Assembly: GCF_900636745.1 (NCBI RefSeq)
Contig: NZ_LR134310.1
Span: 1,232,501 to 1,296,500, forward strand
Reading direction: 5' to 3'
DNA from: Actinobacillus equuli
GTDB taxonomy: Bacteria; Pseudomonadota; Gammaproteobacteria; Enterobacterales; Pasteurellaceae
Length of the DNA: 64,000 nucleotides
Part shown: positions 42,756-51,025 of the stretch, piece by piece
Position numbering within the stretch: position 1 is the first letter of the stretch
Layout of the letters: each line of letters starts with the position of its first letter
The notes under the pieces: model-generated
What the model saw: only the letters and a program-made list of their open reading frames with translations
Databases searched by the model: none
What the model was told of the DNA's origin: nothing
Translations under genes and position numbers: made by a program

Positions 42756-42779
42756 AACCACGGGGTGCGTTCCGTGGTT
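42756..42779 (+). terminator. Terminator after the pirin gene
   Basis: AACCACGG / CCGTGGTT, 8-bp stem, 8-nt loop, followed by TTTTTATTTTTA. Confidence 0.85.
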
Positions 42780-42793
42780 TTTTATTTTTAATT

Positions 42794-42809
42794 GCGCAAA
42801 CGTTTGCGT
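42794..42809. promoter_or_regulatory. PurR-type operator upstream of the UPF0237-UPF0210 operon
   Basis: GCGCAAACGTTTGCGT contains a perfect 14-bp palindrome (CGCAAACGTTTGCG) and matches the E. coli PurR consensus ACGCAAACGTTTNCNT at nearly every position. It lies 80 bp before the ACT-domain gene and 8 bp upstream of a likely -35. Confidence 0.75.
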
Positions 42810-42817
42810 AAGTGAGC

Positions 42818-42846
42818 TGGTCAAATAATTAAAACAGCGTTATACT
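42818..42846 (+). promoter_or_regulatory. Promoter of the UPF0237-UPF0210 operon
   Basis: -35 TGGTCA (42818-42823), 17-bp spacer, -10 TATACT (42841-42846), leaving a leader of about 36 nt. Confidence 0.55.
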
Positions 42847-42888
42847 CGACATTCCTATCTAATAATATGCAAACTCGAGGAAGCAACA

Positions 42889-43161
42889 ATGAGCAATTCA
42901 GTGATTACTGTTATCGGTAAAGACCGTGTAGGTATCGTATACGATGTATCGAAAATCTTAGCGGAAAATCAAATTAATATCGTGAATATTAGCCAACAAT
43001 TAATGGATGACTTTTTCACGATGGTGATTTTGGTGGATACAACAAAATGTGAAAAGTCATTCCCGGAATTAGCCGAATTTTTTACGCAAGAAAGCAAAAA
43101 ATTGGCGTTAGATATTCGTATCCAAAACGAAGAAATTTTCAAAGCTATGCACCGTATTTAA
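42889..43161 (+). CDS. ACT-domain protein, UPF0237
   Basis: A 90-residue stand-alone ACT domain (SVITVIGKDRVGIVYDVSKILAENQINIVNISQQLMDDFFTMVILVD). ACT domains bind amino acids or other small ligands, and this one resembles half of GcvR. It is followed after 12 bp by a UPF0210 gene; the two families are paired in many genomes, so this is probably the regulatory or sensing subunit of that protein. Function not established. Confidence 0.9.
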   Translation: MSNSVITVIGKDRVGIVYDVSKILAENQINIVNISQQLMDDFFTMVILVDTTKCEKSFPELAEFFTQESKKLALDIRIQNEEIFKAMHRI

Positions 43162-43173
43162 GGGAGTGGCGAA

Positions 43174-44529
43174 ATGAGTATTCAATCCAGCGAAATTATT
43201 GAAACGATAAAAATGGTCGCCGACCAGAACTTTGATGTGCGAACCATTACGATCGGTATCGATTTGCACGACTGTATCAGTGCCGATATCGAGGAATTAA
43301 ACCAAAATATTTACCGCAAAATTACTACTGTCGGCAAAGACTTAGTCGAAACCGCAAAAATCCTTTCCGCCAAATACGGCGTACCTATCGTTAATCAGCG
43401 TATTTCCGTCACGCCTATCGCACAAATTGCTGCGGCAACTAAAGCGGATTCTTATGTTTCTATTGCACAGACACTCGACCGAGCGGCAAAAGCGATCGGC
43501 GTATCTTTTATCGGCGGTTTTTCTGCATTAGTACAAAAAGGCATGTCACCTTCCGATGAAGTTTTAATTCGTTCGATTCCGGAAGCAATGAAAACCACCG
43601 ATATCGTATGTAGCTCTATCAATATCGGCTCAACCCGTGCCGGAATTAATATGGATGCGGTAAAACTTGCCGGCGAAACGATTAAACGTACTGCCGAGAT
43701 TACCCCGGAAGGTTTCGGCTGTGCCAAAATTGTGGTGTTCTGTAATGCGGTGGAAGATAATCCGTTTATGGCGGGTGCATTCCACGGTTCGGGTGAAGCG
43801 GATGCGATTATTAACGTGGGGGTTTCAGGCCCGGGTGTGGTGAAAGAAGCGTTAGAAAATTCAAATGCGACAACCTTAACCGAAGTGGCTGAAGTCGTGA
43901 AGAAAACCGCATTTAAAATCACGCGTGTCGGCGAATTAATCGGTCAAGAAGCGTCAAAAATGCTGAATATTCCGTTCGGTATTTTAGATTTATCACTGGC
44001 ACCAACACCGGCAATCGGTGATTCCGTTGCTCGTATTTTAGAAGCGATGGGTTTAAGTGTATGTGGTACACACGGCACAACAGCTGCGTTAGCATTGTTA
44101 AATGATGCGGTGAAAAAAGGCGGTATGATGGCGTCTAGCTCTGTAGGTGGTTTAAGCGGTGCATTTATTCCGGTTTCGGAAGATGAAGGTATGATTGCAG
44201 CCGCAGAGCGCGGAATCTTAACTTTAGATAAACTAGAAGCGATGACGGCAGTTTGTTCGGTTGGTTTAGATATGATCGCCGTACCGGGAAAAACACCGGC
44301 ACATACTATTTCCGGTATTATCGCTGATGAAGCGGCAATCGGTATGATCAACAGCAAAACCACAGCGGTGCGTATTATTCCGGTCACCGGTAAAGATGTT
44401 GGTGAAAGCGTGGAATTCGGCGGCTTACTCGGTTATGCGCCGATTATGCCGGTTAAAGAAGGATCATGCGAAGTATTTGTGAATCGTGGCGGACGTATTC
44501 CGGCACCGGTTCAGTCAATGAAAAACTAA
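43174..44529 (+). CDS. PFL-fold protein, UPF0210 (function unknown)
   Basis: A 451-residue soluble protein of UPF0210, whose fold resembles pyruvate formate-lyase but which shows no glycyl-radical motif here and no paired active-site cysteines. Well-conserved-looking segments: [22 protein letters not shown]-like (about 148-169), [35 protein letters not shown] (about 188-222) and [24 protein letters not shown]. The enzymatic role is unknown. A PurR-type operator upstream suggests a link to purine or one-carbon metabolism. Confidence 0.88.
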   Translation: MSIQSSEIIETIKMVADQNFDVRTITIGIDLHDCISADIEELNQNIYRKITTVGKDLVETAKILSAKYGVPIVNQRISVTPIAQIAAATKADSYVSIAQTLDRAAKAIGVSFIGGFSALVQKGMSPSDEVLIRSIPEAMKTTDIVCSSINIGSTRAGINMDAVKLAGETIKRTAEITPEGFGCAKIVVFCNAVEDNPFMAGAFHGSGEADAIINVGVSGPGVVKEALENSNATTLTEVAEVVKKTAFKITRVGELIGQEASKMLNIPFGILDLSLAPTPAIGDSVARILEAMGLSVCGTHGTTAALALLNDAVKKGGMMASSSVGGLSGAFIPVSEDEGMIAAAERGILTLDKLEAMTAVCSVGLDMIAVPGKTPAHTISGIIADEAAIGMINSKTTAVRIIPVTGKDVGESVEFGGLLGYAPIMPVKEGSCEVFVNRGGRIPAPVQSMKN

Positions 44530-44542
44530 TTTAACACATAGA

Positions 44543-44587
44543 GCAAGCGGTTAAATTTTGCAATATTTTTGCAGAATCTAACCGCTT
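44543..44587. terminator. Uptake-sequence pair / convergent terminator
   Basis: GCAAGCGGTTAAATTTTG and the inverted GAATCTAACCGCTT followed by TTTTTA, between convergent genes. Confidence 0.75.
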
Positions 44588-44596
44588 TTTTATCGT

Positions 44597-45325
44597 TTAA
44601 AACGGATGATTAATACAAACCATTTGAACATGACCTAATTGGTTAGGTATTAATTCGTAGAGATAAAAATCATCGTTATCAATTCTAAGTTCTTCGGACA
44701 GAATAAAGGTCTTGTTATATTTAGCGAGTACATAATACATCTTGTGATCGACCTCTAGCATATCAAAACGGGTTTTAAAGTTTGGGCGCAAGTAACCGAC
44801 CAGAAAGGCAAATAATACGAAGTAAGCGTAGGTAGAAATCATCACATAATTTTTGTGACTTTGAACAAAGTTAATTGCCGTATGAACATTGATATTACTA
44901 ATATGGCGATTAATCGGGTTGCGGAATAAAAGTGTAGAACCTAACACGGTACAGAAGTAGGCAATTACTGATAGTTGATAAATTTTACCAGTAATTAAAA
45001 CGGTTACGATTAAAATAGGTAAGAAGGTTACTGCACATAAAACGCCTGCGCGTACCATTTTTATACAAGCTTGACTGAGATAGGGTTTGGCTTTTACTAA
45101 TAAGAATAAACCGATTAAATAGGTGGAACAAAGTATTAAAGTGACATATAACACATAGCCTAAACTACGAGCTACGTTACCTGCGCCGACATCAACATAC
45201 CACCATGAAAATCCATAGAAGTAAGCTTGTGCCCATCCGTATGAATAAGCTGCTGACCAACTAAGCGCTCCAAGAAAAGCCATTGAAAGAGAAGAAGAGA
45301 CAATTTTGTTGATAATTCTAAGCAT
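44597..45325 (-). CDS. Unknown membrane protein
   Basis: I do not recognise this family. The 242-residue product has about five hydrophobic segments (roughly residues 12-32, 51-78, 91-115, 116-133, 162-180) and a soluble C-terminal part of some 60 residues (about 180-242) rich in Asp, Tyr and Leu. ATG 45325 has GAGG upstream; the frame also opens with TTG at 45352. It lies alone between the UPF0210 operon and cyuA; position gives no functional hint. Confidence 0.7.
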   Translation of the reverse strand: MLRIINKIVSSSLSMAFLGALSWSAAYSYGWAQAYFYGFSWWYVDVGAGNVARSLGYVLYVTLILCSTYLIGLFLLVKAKPYLSQACIKMVRAGVLCAVTFLPILIVTVLITGKIYQLSVIAYFCTVLGSTLLFRNPINRHISNINVHTAINFVQSHKNYVMISTYAYFVLFAFLVGYLRPNFKTRFDMLEVDHKMYYVLAKYNKTFILSEELRIDNDDFYLYELIPNQLGHVQMVCINHPF

Positions 45326-45484
45326 CCGTTTCGAGTACCTCGTATCGATCAAAAAAGAGGCTATAAATTATATTTCAAAATTTACAATTGTTCAATAATA
45401 AATCAGATTTTTTCAGTAATTGTTAAAGATTAATAATGATTTGTATATGATTTTTAGATTTTTGTCAAATATTAGATAAATAAT

Positions 45485-45514
45485 ATGGTGCTAATAAAAT
45501 CGTATTAGCACCAT
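45485..45514 (-). terminator. cyuA terminator
   Basis: ATGGTGCTAATA / TATTAGCACCAT, perfect 12-bp stem, 6-nt loop, then ATTATTTATC on the minus strand; 18 bp past the stop of the cysteine desulfidase gene. Confidence 0.82.
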
Positions 45515-45532
45515 GATTTTATGGGAATATGA

Positions 45533-46831
45533 TTAGAGGTTTTTAGGTTTGCTCACCATAATTTCTATCACTTGGCGATCAGTATATTGCATACTGCGAG
45601 AAGCTATTGCACAAAGGTTGTTGATTGAACGGTCAATTTGATGCTCAACAATTCCCTCATTACCAGTTACTTGCGTATCATCCAACGCCATTAAAATCGA
45701 TTTATAACTTGAACTGACACTGGTTGATACTTTCATGGCACAACTGTTTGCCGCACCATCACAAATAATGCCGCTGATGTCGCCGATCATGCTGCTGATC
45801 GCCATACTGATCGCTTCAAATTTACCGGTTAATAACCATGCTACACCGGCACAGCTGCCCATGGCTGCGGTGGTTACCGCACATAATGCGGAGAGCTTAG
45901 GTAATTTACTATGGATATAAATCGCCATTAAATGCGAAAGGAATAACGCGCGAATTTGTTGTTCTTCCGTTACGCTTAAATGACGAGCCACCACCACTAC
46001 CGGCATGGTAGCAGTAATCCCTTGGTTACCCGAACCGGAATTACTCATCGCCGGTAAATTTGCTCCCCCCATACGTGCATCGCTGGCAGCGGTGGTTTCA
46101 ATCACGATACGATTGAGCAAATCATCGCTAATTAATCCTTTGCCGATTTGTTTTTGCAAAGTTCGTCCGATATGTAAACCGTAATCTTGATTCAGTCCTT
46201 CCTGTGAAAGTGCGCTATTTAAAATTGCCGCCTGTTGAATAAAACGAATCTTTTCTAATTCTACATTTAAGGAAAAATCATAAATATCTTTCGCCGTAAG
46301 GTTAGCAAAAACATTTTCCGCGTGCTCATTTTCAACTACACACGGTTTGGAAAACAGTAATTCGCCGTTTTTCTCAATATAAATGACATTGGTATGGTGA
46401 GCGGCAATACGTACTTTTACCTGCTGATCCGCATTAAAGAGTGTCGCTTCAGAATAGAGAATATGTTCAGTGTCGGAAATGCTGACTTCGATTTTATGAT
46501 CATTGATCATTTGTTTTGCCAGTGCTACTTGTTCAGTGGTAATGTGCTTTAAGACTTCTAAACCACCGTTCGGATCGCCACCAATTGCACCAATTGCCGC
46601 CGCCATCGTTAAGCCGACCGTACCTGTACCGGGTACGGTTACACCCATGCCGTTTTTCATCAAATTAGGTGAGACTTTGGCTTCGATACGATCCGGCAAT
46701 GAGCCTAAATATTGTCGGGCAACGGCAGATGCTAATGCTAAAGAAACAGGTTCGGTGCAGCCTAACGCAGGTACAACTTCTTGTTGCACGGTAGCTAAAA
46801 TCGCTTGTGATAATTCGTTATTTATATTCAT
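45533..46831 (-). CDS. cyuA: L-cysteine desulfidase family protein (CyuA/YhaM, UPF0597)
   Basis: Fe-S enzyme predicted to split cysteine into pyruvate, ammonia and sulfide, mainly in anaerobic growth. The 432-residue protein begins with VVPALGCTEPVSLALASAVARQYLG, whose Cys25 is the usual active-site/cluster residue, and has SNSGSGNQGITATMPV, TTAAMGSCAGVAWLLTG and DGAANSCAMKVSTSV with the other conserved cysteines. Length matches E. coli YhaM (436). It is a single gene with its own terminator, divergent from the ComEA gene. Confidence 0.9.
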   Translation of the reverse strand: MNINNELSQAILATVQQEVVPALGCTEPVSLALASAVARQYLGSLPDRIEAKVSPNLMKNGMGVTVPGTGTVGLTMAAAIGAIGGDPNGGLEVLKHITTEQVALAKQMINDHKIEVSISDTEHILYSEATLFNADQQVKVRIAAHHTNVIYIEKNGELLFSKPCVVENEHAENVFANLTAKDIYDFSLNVELEKIRFIQQAAILNSALSQEGLNQDYGLHIGRTLQKQIGKGLISDDLLNRIVIETTAASDARMGGANLPAMSNSGSGNQGITATMPVVVVARHLSVTEEQQIRALFLSHLMAIYIHSKLPKLSALCAVTTAAMGSCAGVAWLLTGKFEAISMAISSMIGDISGIICDGAANSCAMKVSTSVSSSYKSILMALDDTQVTGNEGIVEHQIDRSINNLCAIASRSMQYTDRQVIEIMVSKPKNL

Positions 46832-47054
46832 TATTTTTTATCCTGTCACACTCATTTAATTGCTTATCTTAACGATAGGCGAAAAGGTTATTATTAGAAC
46901 AAAATTTTACACAAAATGCTGTACAATATTCATTCGTTTAATAAACTTGAACTAATATTTTATTATTCAGTCTTAGAATTCAGCTCAAGTTGAGTTGACC
47001 TCTCGAGACTTTTCCCTTTTTGGATATCCGCAACTTTTATAGGAAGCAAAAATT

Positions 47055-47678
47055 ATGAAATCATTAAAAACTCTTTTAGCATTAGGTATTGCAATGACTG
47101 TTTCGGCAGCTTCATTCGCTGAGGTGGCAAACCCGTTAACTTCGGTAAACGATAAAGCCAAAAGTGCCGTAAGCAATCAAGTGACGCAAGCAAAAGTTTC
47201 GGTAGCAAGTAAAGCGCCTACCGCAAAAGAAGCATTAGCAACAGCTAAAACACAAGTGACTGACAAAGTGACGGCGACAAAAGAAAACTTAGCTAAAGCG
47301 AAAGTGTCTGCAACTGATAAAGTAACCAATGCAAAAGAGGCGTTGAATACGTCTAAAGTGAGCAAAGCAAACGCATTAGATGATGTGAAAGCAAGTACGA
47401 AAGAAAAAGTGAGAGAGGTTAAAACACAGGCTGCGGAAAAAACAACGGTAGCGGCTAAAACGTCAACCGTAAAAGTACCAGCAGCGAAAAAAGTAAACGT
47501 AAATATGGCAGATGCGAAAACGTTACAAACAATAAGCGGTATCGGTGAAGTGAAGGCTCAAGCCATTATTGATTATCGTAACAAAGTTGGCAAAATCAAA
47601 AACGCCGCAGAATTATCAAACATTTCCGGTATTGGTGAAGCAACCATTCAAAAAGTTGTGCCGTATTTAAGTTTCTAA
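47055..47678 (+). CDS. comEA: ComEA-type competence DNA-binding protein with repeat-rich linker
   Basis: Periplasmic DNA-uptake protein. The 207-residue precursor has a signal peptide (1-22, ending ASFA), a long Lys/Ala/Thr-rich middle (27-146) containing three 18-residue tandem repeats (57-74, 75-92, 93-110), and a C-terminal helix-hairpin-helix pair (VNVNMADAKTLQTISGIGEVKAQ, then ELSNISGIGEATIQKVVPYL). The homologue ComE1 of P. multocida has been reported to bind both DNA and fibronectin. I saw no convincing competence-type CRP-S site upstream. Confidence 0.88.
   Translation: MKSLKTLLALGIAMTVSAASFAEVANPLTSVNDKAKSAVSNQVTQAKVSVASKAPTAKEALATAKTQVTDKVTATKENLAKAKVSATDKVTNAKEALNTSKVSKANALDDVKASTKEKVREVKTQAAEKTTVAAKTSTVKVPAAKKVNVNMADAKTLQTISGIGEVKAQAIIDYRNKVGKIKNAAELSNISGIGEATIQKVVPYLSF
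47223..47384 (+). repeat. Three 18-codon tandem repeats in comEA
   Basis: Consensus about (A/T)-K-E-x-L-A-x-A-K-x-x-x-T-D-K-V-T-x at residues 57-74, 75-92 and 93-110; the third is the most degenerate. The repeats are similar in protein but not identical in DNA. Confidence 0.7.
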
Positions 47679-47695
47679 TTTAAACTCAATACGAA

Positions 47696-47740
47696 TCAAG
47701 CGGTCGGATTTAGCAAAAAATTTGCCAAATTTGACCGCTT
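47696..47740. terminator. Uptake-sequence pair / comEA terminator
   Basis: TCAAGCGGTCGGATTT and the inverted AAATTTGACCGCTT, followed by TCTTTG. Confidence 0.75.
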
Positions 47741-47825
47741 TCTTTGTTATCAGGCTTGTATTTTCAAAAATTACCCCCATAACATTGAACATCTTTATAT
47801 TTTTTAACAAAAAAGGAAACAACAA

Positions 47826-48455
47826 ATGGCATTAGATTTCAACGCGGTTGCTTTAGAAAGCACAGAAGCAAAAGGTGGCTACGGTATCGGTTTACAAATC
47901 GGTCAACAATTATTAGGTAGCGGTATGGAAGTGGATGCCGAAGCGGTTGCACGTGGTATCAATGATGTATTAAATCAAAATCCACCGGCAATTGACCTTA
48001 ACGAAGTGACTCAAGCGTTACAAGAGTTAGGTGCTCGTGCGGAAGCGGCGCAAGCGGAAGCATTTAAAGCCATTGAAGCAGACAACAAAGCATTCTTAGA
48101 AGAAAACAAGAAAGCAAAAGGCGTTGTGGTTACTGAGTCTGGTTTACAGTATGAAGTATTAACGGAAGGCTCAGGTGCAAAACCAACAGCAGACAGCACG
48201 GTTCGTGTACATTACACCGGTTCTTTAATTGATGGTACGGTATTCGATAGTTCAGTAAAACGTGGTACTCCGGCAGAATTCCCGGTTGGCGGCGTAATTA
48301 AAGGTTGGACGGAAGCGTTACAATTAATGACAGTCGGTTCAAAATGGCGTTTAACTATTCCACAAGAGTTAGCATACGGTGAGCGTGGCGCAGGTGCATC
48401 AATTCCTCCGTTTGCAACCTTAATTTTCGAAGTGGAATTATTAGATATCCTATAA
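47826..48455 (+). CDS. fklB: FKBP-type peptidyl-prolyl isomerase (FklB-like)
   Basis: Protein-folding catalyst. The 209-residue protein has an N-terminal dimerisation region ([29 protein letters not shown]) and a C-terminal FKBP domain ([61 protein letters not shown] ... [23 protein letters not shown]) with the ligand-pocket residues in place. There is no signal peptide, so it is cytoplasmic like E. coli FklB rather than FkpA. The start lies just after AAAGGAAACAAC. Confidence 0.93.
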   Translation: MALDFNAVALESTEAKGGYGIGLQIGQQLLGSGMEVDAEAVARGINDVLNQNPPAIDLNEVTQALQELGARAEAAQAEAFKAIEADNKAFLEENKKAKGVVVTESGLQYEVLTEGSGAKPTADSTVRVHYTGSLIDGTVFDSSVKRGTPAEFPVGGVIKGWTEALQLMTVGSKWRLTIPQELAYGERGAGASIPPFATLIFEVELLDIL

Positions 48456-48478
48456 TTTGCAAAAAAACGGCGGAATTT

Positions 48479-48488
48479 GACCGCTTGT
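48479..48488 (-). repeat. Apl-type DNA uptake sequence core
   Basis: Minus-strand ACAAGCGGTC between fklB and its terminator. Confidence 0.75.
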
Positions 48489-48499
48489 TATAGAAATCC

Positions 48500-48528
48500 A
48501 AGCCCCGAGCAAACTCAGTTCGGGGCTT
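48500..48528 (+). terminator. fklB terminator
   Basis: AAGCCCCGA / TCGGGGCTT, 9-bp stem, 11-nt loop, followed by TTTTTAC. Confidence 0.88.
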
Positions 48529-48541
48529 TTTTACATCTAAA

Positions 48542-48569
48542 TTGACAATGGAAGAAAAAAGGCTAGAAT
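48542..48569 (+). promoter_or_regulatory. yedEF promoter
   Basis: Consensus -35 TTGACA (48542-48547), 16-bp spacer, -10 TAGAAT (48564-48569). It leaves a leader of about 135 nt before yedE. Confidence 0.75.
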
Positions 48570-48621
48570 TTATACGTCTTTTGACATCATTTATTTATAT
48601 CGCAAGTTTTGTGTATAGGAA

Positions 48622-48756
48622 ATGAGCAAATCCAATCGTCGCTTTAGGCGCAATTCTATTTATTCATCGTTATACCTGCTTGCCTTTCTTCATATTTTGC
48701 TTAGGAAATTTTATGTTAGAAATTTGGCAACAATTCAAACAAGATTACCTGATTAG
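48622..48756 (+). CDS. Possible 44-codon leader ORF overlapping the yedE start
   Basis: ATG at 48622 with TAGGAA 2-7 nt before it opens a 44-residue frame rich in Arg and Leu (start MSKSNRRFRRNSIYSSLYLL) that ends 41 bp inside yedE in another frame. It may be a chance ORF; a leader peptide coupled to yedE translation is possible. Confidence 0.3.
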   Translation: MSKSNRRFRRNSIYSSLYLLAFLHILLRKFYVRNLATIQTRLPD

Positions 48757-49933
48757 ATTTTGGAACCCGACTGCGGCGGTTATTGCTGCAGGTATTCTTT
48801 CTGCCTATTATTTTGGGCTAACCGGCACATATTGGGCAGTGACGGGAGAATTCACTCGTTGGGGCGGAGAAATTCTAGAGTCTATGGGGGTAAATGTCTC
48901 AGACTGGGGCTATTACAAAATAATTGGTTTAGACGGTACGATCTTCAGCCGCATTGACGGGTTGATGATTCTGGGGATGTTTGCCGGCTGTATTGCCGCT
49001 GCGTTATGGGCAAACAATATCAAGATTCGGATGCCGCAAAATCGGATTCGTATTGTGCAAGCTTTAATCGGCGGCGCATTAGCCGGCTTTGGGGCGCGTT
49101 TAGCCATGGGTTGTAATTTGGCTTCGTTGTTTACCGGTATTCCTCAGTTTTCATTACATGCTTGGTTTTTCACCTTAACCACCGCAATCGGTGCTTATGT
49201 GGGGGTGAAATTTACTTTACTACCGATATTTCGTCCGCCGTTGAAACTCAAAAAAGGCGCGGGCAAAGTAGAGCACGCGGATCCTCAGCAAGCTAAACGC
49301 CGTTTTAGATTCGGTATGTTGATCTTTTCGATTTGGTTAATCGCTTCTTTATATGTGATGCAAAATTCAATCAAATTAGGTTTTGCGATGCTATTCGGTT
49401 TGGGCTTCGGTTTGTTAATTGAACGGGCGCAAATTTGTTTTACTTCCGCCTTTCGTGACTTGTGGGCAACCGGTCGTGCTTATATGGGTAAGGCGATTAT
49501 TTATGGCATGTTGATTAGTACGATTTGTGTGTTTAGTTATATTCAGCTTGGCGCGAATCCGAAAATTATGTGGGCGGGGCCAAACGCAGTGATCGGTGGC
49601 TTGTTATTTGGATTCGGTATTGTCGTTGCCGGCGGTTGTGAAACCGGCTGGATGTATCGAGCGATGGAAGGACAAGTTCATTTTATGTGGGTGGGTGTCG
49701 GTAATGTCGCCGGCTCAACCTTGCTTGCATATTGGTGGGATAGTCTCGCACCGGTATTGGCGTTAGATTATGAAAAAATCAATTTATTGAAATCATTTGG
49801 GCCTATCTCGGGGTTATTACTCAATTACGGCTTAATGATTGCTTGTTTAGTGTTTGTGGTTTGGTGGGAAAAACGCTTTATTCGCAAAGCAAAAGCTCGC
49901 CTGGCAGCAACTCAGCGTGATACAACGGCATAA
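48713..49933 (+). CDS. yedE: YedE/YeeE-family sulfur (or selenium) transporter
   Basis: Inner-membrane protein of 406 residues with about ten hydrophobic segments. It has the family GxxxxxGCxxG-type cysteine motifs: ARLAMGCNLASLFTGIPQ (about 128) and VVAGGCETGWMYRAMEG (about 309), which carry the substrate cysteines. Related YeeE imports thiosulfate; YedE is linked to selenium metabolism. ATG 48713 (MLEIWQQFKQDY) has AGGAAA before it; a frame from 48680 lacks a ribosome site. Followed by yedF after 33 bp. Confidence 0.88.
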   Translation: MLEIWQQFKQDYLIRFWNPTAAVIAAGILSAYYFGLTGTYWAVTGEFTRWGGEILESMGVNVSDWGYYKIIGLDGTIFSRIDGLMILGMFAGCIAAALWANNIKIRMPQNRIRIVQALIGGALAGFGARLAMGCNLASLFTGIPQFSLHAWFFTLTTAIGAYVGVKFTLLPIFRPPLKLKKGAGKVEHADPQQAKRRFRFGMLIFSIWLIASLYVMQNSIKLGFAMLFGLGFGLLIERAQICFTSAFRDLWATGRAYMGKAIIYGMLISTICVFSYIQLGANPKIMWAGPNAVIGGLLFGFGIVVAGGCETGWMYRAMEGQVHFMWVGVGNVAGSTLLAYWWDSLAPVLALDYEKINLLKSFGPISGLLLNYGLMIACLVFVVWWEKRFIRKAKARLAATQRDTTA

Positions 49934-49966
49934 CGCTTGTCGTAATTAAGAAATAAGGAAAACATT

Positions 49967-50236
49967 ATGGCTTTTACAGTAATTCAACAACAAGATAAGC
50001 ACCCTTCGGAAATTACACCGGATTACACTTTGGATATGCTCGGTGAACCTTGCCCTTATCCGGCGATTGCAACTTTAGAAACGATGCCGACGTTAAAATC
50101 AGGTGAAGTGTTGGAAGTGTTAAGTGATTGCGCTCAATCGATTAATAATATTCCCGTAGATGTTAAAAATCACGGTTATACCTTGTTAAGCGTGGAGCAG
50201 GACGGACCGACTTTACGTTATTTAATTCAGAAATAG
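49967..50236 (+). CDS. yedF: TusA-family protein YedF
   Basis: A small sulfur-carrier-like protein of 89 residues with the TusA signature LGEPCPYPAIATLE, where the CPxP Cys is the expected persulfide site. Paired with YedE, it likely accepts sulfur or selenium from the transported substrate; this is inference from family and context. Confidence 0.9.
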   Translation: MAFTVIQQQDKHPSEITPDYTLDMLGEPCPYPAIATLETMPTLKSGEVLEVLSDCAQSINNIPVDVKNHGYTLLSVEQDGPTLRYLIQK

Positions 50237-50243
50237 CTGATAA

Positions 50244-50287
50244 AAAAGCGGTCGAATTTGCAAAAAATTCTGCAAATTTGACCGCTT
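50244..50287. terminator. Uptake-sequence pair / convergent terminator
   Basis: AAAAGCGGTCGAATTTGCA and the inverted TGCAAATTTGACCGCTT, stem of about 17 bp, between convergent yedF and ulaF. Confidence 0.8.
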
Positions 50288-50311
50288 AAACACACACAAA
50301 CTCAAAAAAGC

Positions 50312-51025
50312 TTATTGACCGTAATACGCATTCGCACCGTGTTTGCGTAGGTAATGTTTATCAAGTAATTCTTGTTGCATTGAACCGATGTTCGGACGGA
50401 TTTGGTGGCTAACGAAGTTCATATACGCCACTTCTTCTAACACCACGGAATTATGTACCGCATCATGCGCATCTTTACCCCAAGTGAAAGGTCCGTGTGA
50501 GTGGACTAATACGCCCGGTACCATATCCGGATTAATACCACGTTTACGGAAGGTTTCCACGACCACTTTACCGGTTTCTAATTCGTACTCGCCGGCAATT
50601 TCTTCCGGTGTCATACGACGTGTACAAGGCACTGAACCATAGAAATAATCCCCTTGTGTTGTGCCTAACGCAAGAATATCTTCACCAGCTTGCGCCCATG
50701 CGGTTGCATGGCGTGAATGGGTGTGTACTACGCCGCCGATATTCGGGAATTGACGATAAAACTCTAAATGGGTTGCGGTATCAGACGAAGGTTTTTTATC
50801 GCCGAATACTTTGTTACCTTGCAAATCGACAAACACGATATCTTCCGGCTTCATTGTTTCATATTCCACACCGGAAGGTTTAATTGCAACGTAACCGGTT
50901 TCACGGTCGATTTCACTCACGTTGCCCCAAGTGAAAGTGACTAATTTGTATTTTGGTAATTCAAGATTTGCTTTAAATACGCGATCACGCATTGCCAGTA
51001 ATTTTGGAGATAATTCTGTTAACAT
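50312..51025 (-). CDS. ulaF: L-ribulose-5-phosphate 4-epimerase
   Basis: Last step of ascorbate breakdown, giving D-xylulose 5-phosphate. The 237-residue class II aldolase-fold protein has the zinc-site pattern [18 protein letters not shown] (two His) and [12 protein letters not shown] (His). It overlaps the end of ulaE by 7 bp, so both are translated together. Confidence 0.95.
   Translation of the reverse strand: MLTELSPKLLAMRDRVFKANLELPKYKLVTFTWGNVSEIDRETGYVAIKPSGVEYETMKPEDIVFVDLQGNKVFGDKKPSSDTATHLEFYRQFPNIGGVVHTHSRHATAWAQAGEDILALGTTQGDYFYGSVPCTRRMTPEEIAGEYELETGKVVVETFRKRGINPDMVPGVLVHSHGPFTWGKDAHDAVHNSVVLEEVAYMNFVSHQIRPNIGSMQQELLDKHYLRKHGANAYYGQ

Noticed and set aside
43452-44387. Two long frames antisense to the UPF0210 gene
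   Set aside because: Biased composition (Ile/Ala/Ser/Pro-rich) typical of the shadow strand of a real gene; no ribosome site.
46832-47054. Competence-type CRP-S site (TGCGA-N6-TCGCA) before the ComEA gene
   Set aside because: I searched this gap for it and found no acceptable match; the nearest sequence (GGATATCCGCA) lacks the left half.
48572-48579. ATACGTCT, a single MetJ-like box upstream of yedE
   Set aside because: MetJ needs at least two contiguous boxes; the neighbouring octamers do not match.
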